Shown: positions 40,958 to 48,459 of the stretch, piece after piece
Layout: every line of letters starts with the position of its first letter
Position numbering within the stretch: position 1 is the stretch's first letter
From: Deltaproteobacteria bacterium
GTDB lineage: Bacteria > Myxococcota > UBA796 > SXON01
NCBI GenBank assembly: GCA_947483545.1
Contig: CANKNP010000001.1
Coordinates: 1 to 50,070 of the forward strand
Direction of reading: 5' to 3'
DNA: 50,070 nt
Notes under the pieces: generated by a model
Seen by the model: only the letters and a program-made list of their open reading frames with translations
Database searches by the model: none
Told to the model about the DNA's origin: nothing
Program-made: the position numbers and the translations under genes

Positions 40958-42115
40958 CCGATCCAAATCCGTCTTCGCCCCCACAAACGGAAACACCATG
41001 TGCTTCCAAAAGCCGTCCTCCACATAGTCGCCTTTGACCCCGTACTGGTCCGGCCACTTGCGGTCGGCGTGCACGGCGGTGCCGAACAGGTGGTCGAGGA
41101 ACGCAAAATGCGCGGCGTAGTTCTTGTCGATCGCCTCGCGATCCTGGGAGTGGTGCCAGTGATGAAAATTGGGCGTGACGATGAGGTAGCGGAGCGGTCC
41201 CAGGCGAATGTCCACGTTGCAATGGTTGAACACGGCTTGAAAGCCCACCACCACGATGTAGGCGTCGATCACCTCTTTGCCGAAGCCGAGCACATAGATC
41301 GGCGCGAGGATGAGCGTGCGGGTGAGGATGAGCTCGATCAAGTGTTGGCGCGATCCGCAGAGCCAATCCATGCTCTTGGCGCTGTGGTGGACCGCGTGCA
41401 GCCGCCAGAGGATGGGCACCTCGTGGTAGGCCCGGTGGGTCCAATACTGCACCAGGTCCGCTACCAGCAGGATCAGCAGCAGGCCGACCGGAAGGGGCAG
41501 CGCGGCCACCCAGCCTTGGATGCCGTCCTTCACAGCCCACCCGAAGAACCGAAAAACCATCAAGTTGGTCACCAGCAGGATCAGCCCGACCACGAGGTGA
41601 TTCACGATGAAATGGTAAAGATCCGTCTGCCAGGCGGCCCGAAATATCGGCTGGTCCCGACGGAGCGGGAACAGCTTCTCCAAGAAGATGAAGAGCAGGC
41701 CGGACCCGAGCAGATCGAGGATCAGCCAATCGACGCCGACGTAGGGCACGTTGTCCGCGAAATCGGCGACCGGTACTTGATGCCCGCCCAGCAGCGCCGC
41801 CGCCAGCACGCAGCCAAACGCTGCCGCGGACAGCCAACGAACGCGTCCGCGCACGAGGTTCATCACCGCGGCACCCCCGGCCAGCACCATCGACCAGAAC
41901 AACACACGTCGCAGTACTTCCACGTCGTAGGCCTGCCGGAGCTCCGGGGTGGTGAGCTGAGCGGGGAAATGAAACGCGACCACAGCCAGCAGGCACAGGA
42001 AGCCGACCACCAGCGCAAACACGCCGGAGACGACCCCCACGCCCCGCGGCATGTGGCCGTGAGACTCCGAGAGGTCGATGAGCTTGTCGAGGGGAGAGGG
42101 TTCGGGGTCGGCCAT
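40955..42115 (-). CDS. Fatty acid hydroxylase/sterol desaturase family membrane enzyme
   Basis: 386 residues with about six membrane helices. The diiron histidine clusters are present: HRAYH, HAVHHSAKSMDW and FHHWHHSQD, with the extra HLIE and HCNVD histidines typical of the family. It likely inserts oxygen into or desaturates a lipid or hopanoid/sterol substrate in the membrane. The N-terminal 140 residues, with extra helices, are an extension relative to the short bacterial members. Its stop lies inside the repeat copy at 40931-40957. Confidence 0.92.
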   Translation of the reverse strand: MADPEPSPLDKLIDLSESHGHMPRGVGVVSGVFALVVGFLCLLAVVAFHFPAQLTTPELRQAYDVEVLRRVLFWSMVLAGGAAVMNLVRGRVRWLSAAAFGCVLAAALLGGHQVPVADFADNVPYVGVDWLILDLLGSGLLFIFLEKLFPLRRDQPIFRAAWQTDLYHFIVNHLVVGLILLVTNLMVFRFFGWAVKDGIQGWVAALPLPVGLLLILLVADLVQYWTHRAYHEVPILWRLHAVHHSAKSMDWLCGSRQHLIELILTRTLILAPIYVLGFGKEVIDAYIVVVGFQAVFNHCNVDIRLGPLRYLIVTPNFHHWHHSQDREAIDKNYAAHFAFLDHLFGTAVHADRKWPDQYGVKGDYVEDGFWKHMVFPFVGAKTDLDR

Positions 42116-42147
42116 CGGGCGGGGTTATCCGGGTGGCGCCCGCACCA

Positions 42148-42849
42148 TCACGGGGACCGCCCATCCTCCCGGCCACACTGCAGGTTCGCCGGTACCGCCC
42201 GATCGATCTGCTTTGGGTACGCCAGCTTCAGGTTCGCCATGATCTCGATGAACTCCTCCCGCGACTTTCCTCCTCCAAGGCGTACATTCATGGCGTTCTC
42301 CTCCTTGACGGTCGAGACGGTCCGACCCTTGTAGTCGTGCGCCGGGTAGACCAGCGTGTCGGGGGGTAGGCTCAGGATCTGCGCGTGGACGCTGTCGTAG
42401 AGCCGGCCTGGGTCGCCTTGCTGAAAATCCGTTCGTCCGCAGCCGCCAATGAGCAAGGCATCCCCGGTGAACACTCGGTCCGCCGCAACGTAGGCCACGC
42501 AGCCGCTGGTGTGTCCGGGCGTCTCGCGCACCTCCAGGTCGATCAGGCCCACCTGGACGCGATCCCCGTGCGTCACGGGACGGTCCGCGCAGGATGCGCC
42601 CCCGTCTCGGTGCACGACCGTCTGGCTCCCGAAACGCTCGCGGAGCGCTGCGCCGGCCGTGACGTGATCGGCGTGGACGTGCGTTTCGAGGGTGTAGGCG
42701 AGCGAGAGGTCGAGATCCGCGAGCAGCGTCGCGTAGGTGTGAACCTCCTCGACGACCGGATCGATCAACACCGCCCGGCGTGTGAGCGGGTCGCCGAGCA
42801 GGTAGGTGTACGTGGAGGAGAGGGGCTCAAAGAGCTGGCGGAAGATCAT
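42148..42849 (-). CDS. ETHE1-like persulfide dioxygenase (metallo-beta-lactamase fold)
   Basis: 233 residues with a GGAG Shine-Dalgarno before ATG 42849. The MBL metal motif is THVHADHVT (His57, His59, Asp61, His62), with PGHTSG (His113) and FTGDALLIGGCGRTDFQ (Asp130). His57, His113 and Asp130 match the mononuclear iron ligands of ETHE1. The tail NLKLAYPKQIDRAVPANLQCG is the persulfide dioxygenase signature. It oxidises glutathione persulfide to sulfite. It is the last gene of the sigma-54-driven sulfur operon. Confidence 0.94.
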   Translation of the reverse strand: MIFRQLFEPLSSTYTYLLGDPLTRRAVLIDPVVEEVHTYATLLADLDLSLAYTLETHVHADHVTAGAALRERFGSQTVVHRDGGASCADRPVTHGDRVQVGLIDLEVRETPGHTSGCVAYVAADRVFTGDALLIGGCGRTDFQQGDPGRLYDSVHAQILSLPPDTLVYPAHDYKGRTVSTVKEENAMNVRLGGGKSREEFIEIMANLKLAYPKQIDRAVPANLQCGREDGRSP

Positions 42850-42871
42850 CGGGGACTCCTGGTCTGGTTGT

Positions 42872-43411
42872 TCAACCTTGGGACTCTGCGTCCAGCCGCG
42901 CGGCGGCGGGGCTCCGACCGTCGTGCGGGCACCACTCGCAGCTCTGCCGCGCGCACTCCGGTCGTGACTCTCGTCGCACCAGCATCACGGGCACGTGGGC
43001 CTGGTGGGCAACGCCCTCGGCCACGCTCCCGAGCACAAGTCGCGCCAGGCCCGTGCGCCCGTGCGTGCCGAGCAGGATGAGGTCGGACTGGGTGCTCGCC
43101 GCGGCGCTGAGGATCGTGGGGACGACGGGGCCCACGCGGACGTCGAGATCCGCGGTGGCCCCGAGCGCGCGGGCGGCCTCGACGAACGGGGCCAGCCGGC
43201 TTCGGCAATCTGCGATGAGGTAGTCGGCGGCTGTTGCTTCGGTGCCTTCGGGGCAGACGAGCGTGTCCGGAGGGAGGCCGGTGGGCAGGTCTGCGACATG
43301 GAGCACGATCAGGTTGGCGCCGAGCCGCGTCGCGAGGCCAGCGCCCTGCTGGGTGACGAGCATCGAGCAGGCTGAGAAGTCCACGGGGACGAGGATGGTG
43401 CGGATGTTCAT
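42872..43411 (-). CDS. Universal stress protein (UspA fold)
   Basis: 179 residues from ATG 43411. The UspA start [15 protein letters not shown] and the ATP-binding signature GTHGRTGLARLVLGSVAE (G-x2-G-x9-GS) are complete, so this is an ATP-binding Usp. A Cys-rich tail (ECARQSCEWCPHDG) after the Usp domain is unusual and could bind metal or respond to sulfur species. Its start overlaps the stop of the DUF6691 gene (ATGA), placing it inside the sulfur operon. Confidence 0.92.
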   Translation of the reverse strand: MNIRTILVPVDFSACSMLVTQQGAGLATRLGANLIVLHVADLPTGLPPDTLVCPEGTEATAADYLIADCRSRLAPFVEAARALGATADLDVRVGPVVPTILSAAASTQSDLILLGTHGRTGLARLVLGSVAEGVAHQAHVPVMLVRRESRPECARQSCEWCPHDGRSPAAARLDAESQG

Positions 43412-43845
43412 TTGGTCTCCAAAGCGCGATTCTGGGACGCCTGCCAGAGGGCGTGGCCCCCCATTCCGGCGAGCATCGACAGCGTGAACATGACGGTTGC
43501 CGGGGCTCCTGCGACGACGGAGGTCAGCGCTGGCCCAGGGCAATAGCCCCCAAGCCCCCAGCCCGCGCCGAAGAGCGCCGCGCCCACAACGAGCGGCACA
43601 TCGACATCGCGGCGGGTGGGCACGCCCCACTCCGCGGCCCAGGCGGGCTTCTGGAGTCGGGGCACCAGGCGGTAGGCGAGCGCATGCACCACGATGGCGC
43701 CGCCCATCACGAACGCCAAGGAGGGGTCCCACGGCCCCAGCACATCCAGGAAATGGACCACCTTGGCAGGTTGGGTCATCCCCGACAGGAGCAGCCCGAC
43801 GCCGAAGACGATCCCGGCGGCGAGCGAGAGCAGGACGGTCCTCAC
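43408..43845 (-). CDS. YeeE/YedE half-protein, DUF6691 (second half of thiosulfate-type transporter)
   Basis: 145 residues from GTG 43845, which overlaps the stop of the other half by four bases (GTGA). There are four membrane helices with the signature [16 protein letters not shown], whose cysteine matches the substrate-relay cysteine of YeeE (thiosulfate) or YedE (selenium/sulfur) proteins. Together with the preceding gene it reconstitutes a full YeeE/YedE unit, as is common in bacteria with the gene split in two. Confidence 0.92.
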   Translation of the reverse strand: MRTVLLSLAAGIVFGVGLLLSGMTQPAKVVHFLDVLGPWDPSLAFVMGGAIVVHALAYRLVPRLQKPAWAAEWGVPTRRDVDVPLVVGAALFGAGWGLGGYCPGPALTSVVAGAPATVMFTLSMLAGMGGHALWQASQNRALETK

Positions 43846-44276
43846 GATGGGCTCCCCGACAGCCGGCCGACGAACGCCGCGACGCCCGCACCGACCGCCA
43901 TGAACGTGACCACGCTGGCGAGAGAGCGCGGGCTCTGGCGCGAGAGCCCGCACACCCCATGACCGCTGGTGCACCCGTTGCCCACCCGCGTGCCGACCCC
44001 GACGAGCAGGCCCGCGGCGACCAGCATCCAAGGGGCGCGTTCTACCTCGACGGCGACGCTCCCCGGCGCCAGCACAGCACCGCCGATCCCGGCGAGGAGT
44101 AGCCCCGCAGTGAACGCGACGCGCCAGGCGATGTCGCCGGCCTTGGGGGTGAACAGCCCCCCGACGATCCCGCTGATGCCCGCCACGCGGCCTTCCAGGA
44201 GCAACATCGCCGAGGCCGAGGCGCCGATCAGCGCGCCGCCCAGGGTCGATAGCCACGGGGTGAATTCAAGAGACAC
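43842..44276 (-). CDS. YeeE/YedE half-protein (first half of thiosulfate-type transporter)
   Basis: 144 residues, starting at GTG 44276 with GAGGT upstream. It has four helices and the signature [17 protein letters not shown], with two cysteines (C-x6-C) in the transport pore motif of YeeE/YedE proteins. In YeeE (TsuA) such cysteines relay thiosulfate through the membrane. The gene overlaps DUF6691 and lies between it and TauE, so the operon pairs an import module with an exporter. Confidence 0.92.
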   Translation of the reverse strand: MSLEFTPWLSTLGGALIGASASAMLLLEGRVAGISGIVGGLFTPKAGDIAWRVAFTAGLLLAGIGGAVLAPGSVAVEVERAPWMLVAAGLLVGVGTRVGNGCTSGHGVCGLSRQSPRSLASVVTFMAVGAGVAAFVGRLSGSPS

Positions 44277-44284
44277 GGTGCACC

Positions 44285-45025
44285 TCAGATCTGTTGGGAG
44301 AGAACGAAGACCGCCATGGCGAGCACGAACACCGCGAAGCCTCGGCGGAGTGCATCTGCGGGGACGATGCTCGCGATTCGACTCCCCGCGAAGGAGCCGA
44401 GCACCGCCGCCGCCGACACGAGCGCGGCGAGCTCGAAGTCGATGCGCACGTGCGAGGCGTGGCCCGCGAACCCGGCAAAGCTCTTGAGCGCGATGACCAG
44501 CAACGAGGTGCCGACCGCCTTCTTCATCGGCAGGCCGCCCAGCAGCGCGAGCGCGGGCACGACGAGGAACCCGCCCCCCGCGCCGACGAGCCCGGTGACC
44601 ACGCCCACGACCAGCCCCTCAGCGAGGATCTTCCAGAGCGCTTGGCCCGGTCCGCCGGTCGGCCCCTGGTCCTTTCGGCCGCGGAACATCGCTAGAGCGG
44701 TGGCCAGCATCATGGCGCCGAAGAGGGCCATCAGCACGGTCGCGGGGATCCACGCCGCGACGAACCCGCCCGCATAGGCACCCACCATCCCCGCGCCGCC
44801 GAACACGAGCCCGGTGCGCCACTCGACGTTGCCCGCGCGCGCATGCTGGATCACCGCAGCGACGCTGGTGACCCCGACGACGAGGAGCGAGGTCGCGATC
44901 GCCGCCTTCGGCTCCACGCCCAGCGCGTAGATGAGGATGGGCGTGGTCAGGATCGAGCCGCCGCCGCCGAGCAGGCCGAGCGCGACGCCGATCAGCGTGG
45001 AGAGGAGGAGGGCCAGCGCGAACAC
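44285..45025 (-). CDS. TauE/SafE family sulfite exporter-like permease
   Basis: 246 residues from GTG 45025, with seven or eight membrane helices. The TauE/SafE motifs are present: [20 protein letters not shown] near the N-terminus and [31 protein letters not shown] in the middle, the inverted repeat of the family. It probably exports sulfite or another sulfur oxyanion. That fits downstream persulfide dioxygenase, which makes sulfite. The start lies three bases after the rhodanese stop. Confidence 0.93.
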   Translation of the reverse strand: MFALALLLSTLIGVALGLLGGGGSILTTPILIYALGVEPKAAIATSLLVVGVTSVAAVIQHARAGNVEWRTGLVFGGAGMVGAYAGGFVAAWIPATVLMALFGAMMLATALAMFRGRKDQGPTGGPGQALWKILAEGLVVGVVTGLVGAGGGFLVVPALALLGGLPMKKAVGTSLLVIALKSFAGFAGHASHVRIDFELAALVSAAAVLGSFAGSRIASIVPADALRRGFAVFVLAMAVFVLSQQI

Positions 45026-45028
45026 CGC

Positions 45029-45394
45029 TTAGCCGCCCTCAACGACGCGCCGGTCAAACTGCTCCACCCAGGCCAACATGCCGCCTGTGAGGTTGAACAC
45101 GTTGCGGAAGCCCCTCGCGGCGAGCGCTGCGGCGGCGCGGCCGGATCGGGCGCCGCTCCGGCAGATCAGCAGCACTGGCACCTCCGGGTCCCAGCGCGAC
45201 GCGGCGTTCTCGACCGTGGCGAGCGGGACGAGCTCCGCGCCGAGCATGTGCCCGAGCGGCCCGACGAACTCGTCTGGCTCGCGAACGTCTACGAGGCGCA
45301 GCTCGCTGAGGTGCTGGCGCGCTGCAGCTACGGGGATGTCGCGGTAGCCGGCGGAGTGGGCGAGCGAGCGGGAGAGCAGGAGAGGGGAGACCAT
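45029..45394 (-). CDS. Single-domain rhodanese (sulfurtransferase)
   Basis: 121 residues from ATG 45394 (GGAG just upstream); the longer frame to 45538 crosses the promoter and is rejected. The active-site loop is CRSGARSGR, with the catalytic Cys, following the LVDVREPDEF strand and before FNLTGGMLAWV. A short N-terminal hydrophobic segment (VSPLLLSRSLAHSAGY) may be a weak signal or anchor. It transfers sulfane sulfur, for example from thiosulfate or persulfide to an acceptor thiol. It is the first gene behind the sigma-54 promoter. Confidence 0.93.
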   Translation of the reverse strand: MVSPLLLSRSLAHSAGYRDIPVAAARQHLSELRLVDVREPDEFVGPLGHMLGAELVPLATVENAASRWDPEVPVLLICRSGARSGRAAAALAARGFRNVFNLTGGMLAWVEQFDRRVVEGG

Positions 45395-45436
45395 GGCAGC
45401 TCCGGGCAGGGTGGTTGGGCGGACACACCGAAGGTA

Positions 45437-45452
45437 AGCAAGGATCGTGCCA
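45437..45452 (-). promoter_or_regulatory. Sigma-54 (-24/-12) promoter of the sulfur operon
   Basis: On the minus strand the site reads TGGCACGATCCTTGCT, a full match to the sigma-54 consensus TGGCACG-N4-TTGCW. The invariant GG (45451-45450) and GC (45439-45438) are ten bases apart, as required. Transcription should start near 45426, about 30 bases before the rhodanese ATG, leaving room for its GGAG ribosome binding site. The divergent gene encodes a sigma-54-dependent activator. Confidence 0.9.
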
Positions 45453-45516
45453 ATGGAACGAACGAGGCACTTCTTCACGTAGACGAGTAGTAGTTCTGCA
45501 CCGTCATCGCTGGGAC

Positions 45517-45555
45517 GTTCCACCGCGTTACGTTTCACCGGTGGAACATGAAACG
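45517..45555. promoter_or_regulatory. Candidate activator binding sites (UAS) for the sulfur operon
   Basis: The palindrome GTTTCACCGGTGGAAC (45532-45547) differs from perfect symmetry at one position. A further half-site GTTCCACC lies at 45517-45524, and TGAAACG at 45549-45555 forms a second partial inverted repeat with CGTTTCA at 45531-45537. They are centred about 70-100 bases upstream of the -24 element, where enhancer-binding activators usually bind. The palindrome covers the GTG proposed as the activator's own start, so autoregulation is possible. Confidence 0.6.
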
Positions 45556-46848
45556 CAACTCGACGGCTGGCTCAGGCGCAACGGGGTGGACGCTACGTTT
45601 CGCGCCCTCGCCGACCTGCTGCCTGGCGCGGCGGTTGTCGTGACCGATGCGCGGCGGCGGGTCCTGTACTGGTCCGGGGAGGCTGAGCGACTCTTCGGCC
45701 ACGCATCGGCGTCGGTGCTCGGGCGTTCTTGCCCAGACGGCGTGGTCTGCGACGATGGCCGGGCCCGGCCATTCGGGGCGGCGGTGCGCGTGACCCGCGC
45801 CGATGGGAGCGCGGTCTACGTGCGGCACTACCCCCGCCTCTTCTCGGATGGGGAGGGTGCGAGCGGCGCGATCCACGTGCTCACGCTCGATGCGGTTGGA
45901 CATGCGCCTGCGGTGCCCGCGCTGGACACCAGCGATGCGACCGACTTCCACGGTCTCGTGACCCGGGATCCCGCGCTCCGGCAGATCATCGAGGTGATCC
46001 GAAACGTCGCGGAGACCGATGTGACCGTGCTCGTGCGGGGCGAGAGCGGGACAGGGAAAGAGCTGGTCGCCCGCGCGATCCACCTGGAGAGCCGACGGCG
46101 GCGGGGCCCGTTCGTAGCGGTCAACTGCGCGGCGTTCACAGCGACCCTGTTGGAGAGCGAGCTCTTCGGGCATGTCAAAGGGGCTTTCACCGGCGCCGCG
46201 GCGGCGCGGAAGGGGATCTTCGCGCAGGCGGACGGCGGCACGCTGTTCCTCGACGAGATCGCGGAGCTCCCGATGGAGCTCCAGCCCAAGCTGCTGCGGG
46301 TGCTCCAGGAGCGCGTGTACATCCCGGTCGGTGGCAACGAGCCGCGAAAGGTCGATGTCCGCGTGATCGCCGCCACCCACCGCGCGCTCCGCGAGGAGGT
46401 GCGGGCCGGTCGGTTTCGGGAGGACCTGATGTTTCGGCTCCGGGTCGTCCCCCTTTTCCTGCCTGCGCTCCGCCAGCGCCCCCTCGACATCGACCTGCTC
46501 ATGCGCCGGTTCGTCGAGGCATTGAACCGGCGGGGCCCGCGCGTGGTCACCGGGTTCTCCCCCGAGGCCATGCGCGCCCTCCTCGACCATCCGTGGCCCG
46601 GCAACGTCCGAGAGCTGCAGAACGTCATGGAGTACGCGTTTGCGGTCGGCCGCGGGCCCATCATCGGGCACGAGGAGCTCCCGCCAGAGTTCCGGGAGCG
46701 GCACGGGAGCCCGCGCCCGGGCGGAGACGACGGCGAGCGGGTGCGCGCGGCGATGGAGGCGTCCGGGGGCGACGTGGAGAAGGCCGCTGCGATCCTCGGG
46801 GTGAGCCGAACGACGTTCTGGCGGATCCGCAAGCGTGCGCGGGCGTAG
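45541..46848 (+). CDS. Sigma-54-dependent transcriptional activator (PAS-AAA+-Fis), FisR-like
   Basis: 435 residues from GTG 45541; no better in-frame start is visible and no Shine-Dalgarno is seen, so the start is tentative. Residues 20-125 form a PAS-like sensor with exactly two cysteines, Cys64 and Cys70 (SCPDGVVC). The AAA+ domain has Walker A GESGTGKE, the sigma-54-contact loop ELFGHVKGAFTGA, Walker B GGTLFLDEIAELP and the R-finger FREDLMFRL. A Fis-type HTH closes the protein (VEKAAAILGVSRTTFWRIRKR). FisR of Cupriavidus senses sulfane sulfur through cysteines and activates sulfide-oxidation genes; the divergent sulfur operon suggests a similar role here. Confidence 0.92.
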   Translation: MEHETQLDGWLRRNGVDATFRALADLLPGAAVVVTDARRRVLYWSGEAERLFGHASASVLGRSCPDGVVCDDGRARPFGAAVRVTRADGSAVYVRHYPRLFSDGEGASGAIHVLTLDAVGHAPAVPALDTSDATDFHGLVTRDPALRQIIEVIRNVAETDVTVLVRGESGTGKELVARAIHLESRRRRGPFVAVNCAAFTATLLESELFGHVKGAFTGAAAARKGIFAQADGGTLFLDEIAELPMELQPKLLRVLQERVYIPVGGNEPRKVDVRVIAATHRALREEVRAGRFREDLMFRLRVVPLFLPALRQRPLDIDLLMRRFVEALNRRGPRVVTGFSPEAMRALLDHPWPGNVRELQNVMEYAFAVGRGPIIGHEELPPEFRERHGSPRPGGDDGERVRAAMEASGGDVEKAAAILGVSRTTFWRIRKRARA

Positions 46849-46902
46849 ATTCCCCGCCTGCCCCCGAGGAGTGCTACCATCCGCCGCCAAATCGGAGTCC
46901 TC

Positions 46903-48300
46903 TTGCCTCGCACCCGCCGCCTGATCCTCTCGTCCGTGCTCACGCTCGCCCTCGGGCCCCTCACCCTCGTCGGAACAGGCACTGCCGCGGATGATGTGTC
47001 GAAGATCGCAACGGCCGGGGTGGGCGTCGCCACCAAGGTCAGCCCGGCCGTCGTCCAGATCCGCGTCTCCGGCTTCGGCGTGCCAGAGCAAGAGACCTGC
47101 GCGGCCCTCTACACGGTGCAGGAGGGCTCAGGCTCGGGCTTCTTCATCAGCTCCGACGGGTACATCCTGACCAACAACCACGTTGTGCAGGGGGCTACAC
47201 GCCTTTCGGTCACGATCCCAGCGCCGCCGGACGCCAACGCCGGCCGCCAGTCCGTGCTGAAGGCTGCCTCCAGAGAGATGCCGGCGACGTTGATCGGGCG
47301 CGACCGGGAGACCGATCTCGCGGTCATCAAGGTCGAGGGTGCGGGCTACCCGGTGCTGGAGCCGGGCGACTCGGAGGCGCTGCAGCAGGGCGAGATGGTG
47401 ATGGCGTTTGGCGCCCCGCTCGGCCTCGTCGGAACGGCCACGCGCGGCATCGTCAGCGCCGCCGCACGCCAGATGCGCCCGGGCGAGCCGATGGTCTACA
47501 TCCAGACGGACGCTGCGATCAGCCACGGCAACAGTGGGGGCCCGCTGGTCAACATGAAGGGCCAATACGTCGGCGTGAATTCGTTCATCGCGAGCGAGAC
47601 CGGCGCGAACCAGGGCCTGGGCTTCGCCGTACCGAGCCACATCGCCTCCTACATTGCCGGGCGGCTGATCAAGGAGGGCACGATCGAGCGCGGTGTCATC
47701 GGGGTCCACGCCCAGAACCTCACGGACCAGATGCGGAGCGCCATCGACTACAAAGGCCCGGGCCAGGTGATCCTGGCGGACGTACACCCCGACACCCCTG
47801 CGGCCAAGGGCGGCTTGGAAGTGGGCGACATTGTGCTGAGCCTGGACGGAAAACCAATGGAAAACAGCCGACAGTTCGACGTGAACCTGTACGGGCACAA
47901 GAAAGGCGACGTGGTGACGATCAACGTCATGCATAAGGATGCCCAAGTGGAGCGCAAGGTCGAGGTCGGCACGCGGGAGGGCGACGAGAGCGAGATGGAC
48001 GGCGGCCCGAAGGACTACGAGGTCGAACGCCTCGGCATCCTGGCGCTGAACCTGACCGAGCGCTCCCGCATGCGCGCCCGGTTTCCAACTGGCGCGTTCG
48101 TCGCGTCCACCCGCTGCGGTGTCGGATCCGACGGGCTCTACCTGGAGCGCGGCGACATCATCCACTTCGTCAACGGCCAGACCGTCAAGAGCGTGGACCA
48201 CCTGCGGGAGCTCGTGGCCGCCGTGCCCGCAGGTGAGCCGATGCTCGTTCACATCGCGCGGGATGGGGACCTGATGTTGATCCTGGTGGCGGGGCGCTAG
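46903..48300 (+). CDS. HtrA/DegP-type periplasmic serine protease with two PDZ-like domains
   Basis: 465 residues from TTG 46903 with GGAG at 46893-46896. A signal peptide (residues 1-29, ending TGTAA) leads into a trypsin-like domain with the full triad: His93 (TNNHVV), Asp138 (RETDLAVIK) and Ser211 (HGNSGGPLV). A PDZ domain follows (GQVILADVHPDTPAAKGGLEVGD). A second, divergent PDZ-like segment spans about residues 375-465 (GVGSDGLYLERGDIIHFVNGQ). It probably degrades or chaperones misfolded envelope proteins. The stop codon lies in the first unit of a 23-base tandem repeat. Confidence 0.93.
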   Translation: MPRTRRLILSSVLTLALGPLTLVGTGTAADDVSKIATAGVGVATKVSPAVVQIRVSGFGVPEQETCAALYTVQEGSGSGFFISSDGYILTNNHVVQGATRLSVTIPAPPDANAGRQSVLKAASREMPATLIGRDRETDLAVIKVEGAGYPVLEPGDSEALQQGEMVMAFGAPLGLVGTATRGIVSAAARQMRPGEPMVYIQTDAAISHGNSGGPLVNMKGQYVGVNSFIASETGANQGLGFAVPSHIASYIAGRLIKEGTIERGVIGVHAQNLTDQMRSAIDYKGPGQVILADVHPDTPAAKGGLEVGDIVLSLDGKPMENSRQFDVNLYGHKKGDVVTINVMHKDAQVERKVEVGTREGDESEMDGGPKDYEVERLGILALNLTERSRMRARFPTGAFVASTRCGVGSDGLYLERGDIIHFVNGQTVKSVDHLRELVAAVPAGEPMLVHIARDGDLMLILVAGR

Positions 48301-48342
48301 CCCCGACGCGGGAGTACTCCTAGCCCCGACGCGGGAGTACCC
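48297..48342. repeat. 23-base tandem repeat containing the HtrA gene stop codon
   Basis: Two adjacent copies begin CTAGCCCCGACGCGGGAGTA, at 48297 and 48320, and differ only at their penultimate base (TC versus CC ends). The first copy includes the TAG stop of the protease gene. No further copies were seen downstream, though ACTCCTAGG at 48444-48452 echoes part of the unit. Probably a recent local duplication. Confidence 0.75.
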
Positions 48343-48378
48343 GTGCCGGGGGCCCGGGCGACCTTGAATTCTACGGCT

Positions 48379-48429
48379 CCGGGAGCAGCCGCGGCGCCCG
48401 CTGCGAGCCCTCGCGGGCGGCGCTCCCGG
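48379..48429. terminator. GC-rich stem-loop downstream of the HtrA gene
   Basis: CCGGGAGC (48379-48386) pairs with GCTCCCGG (48422-48429), and GGCGCCCGC (48393-48401) pairs with GCGGGCGGC (48413-48421), with one mismatch and a six-base bulge on the left arm. It lies in the 159-base gap between the protease gene and the next gene. No T tract follows, so it would be an atypical terminator, or it may stabilise RNA. Confidence 0.4.
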
Positions 48430-48459
48430 GGTATGAACTACGGACTCCTAGGACACCGG

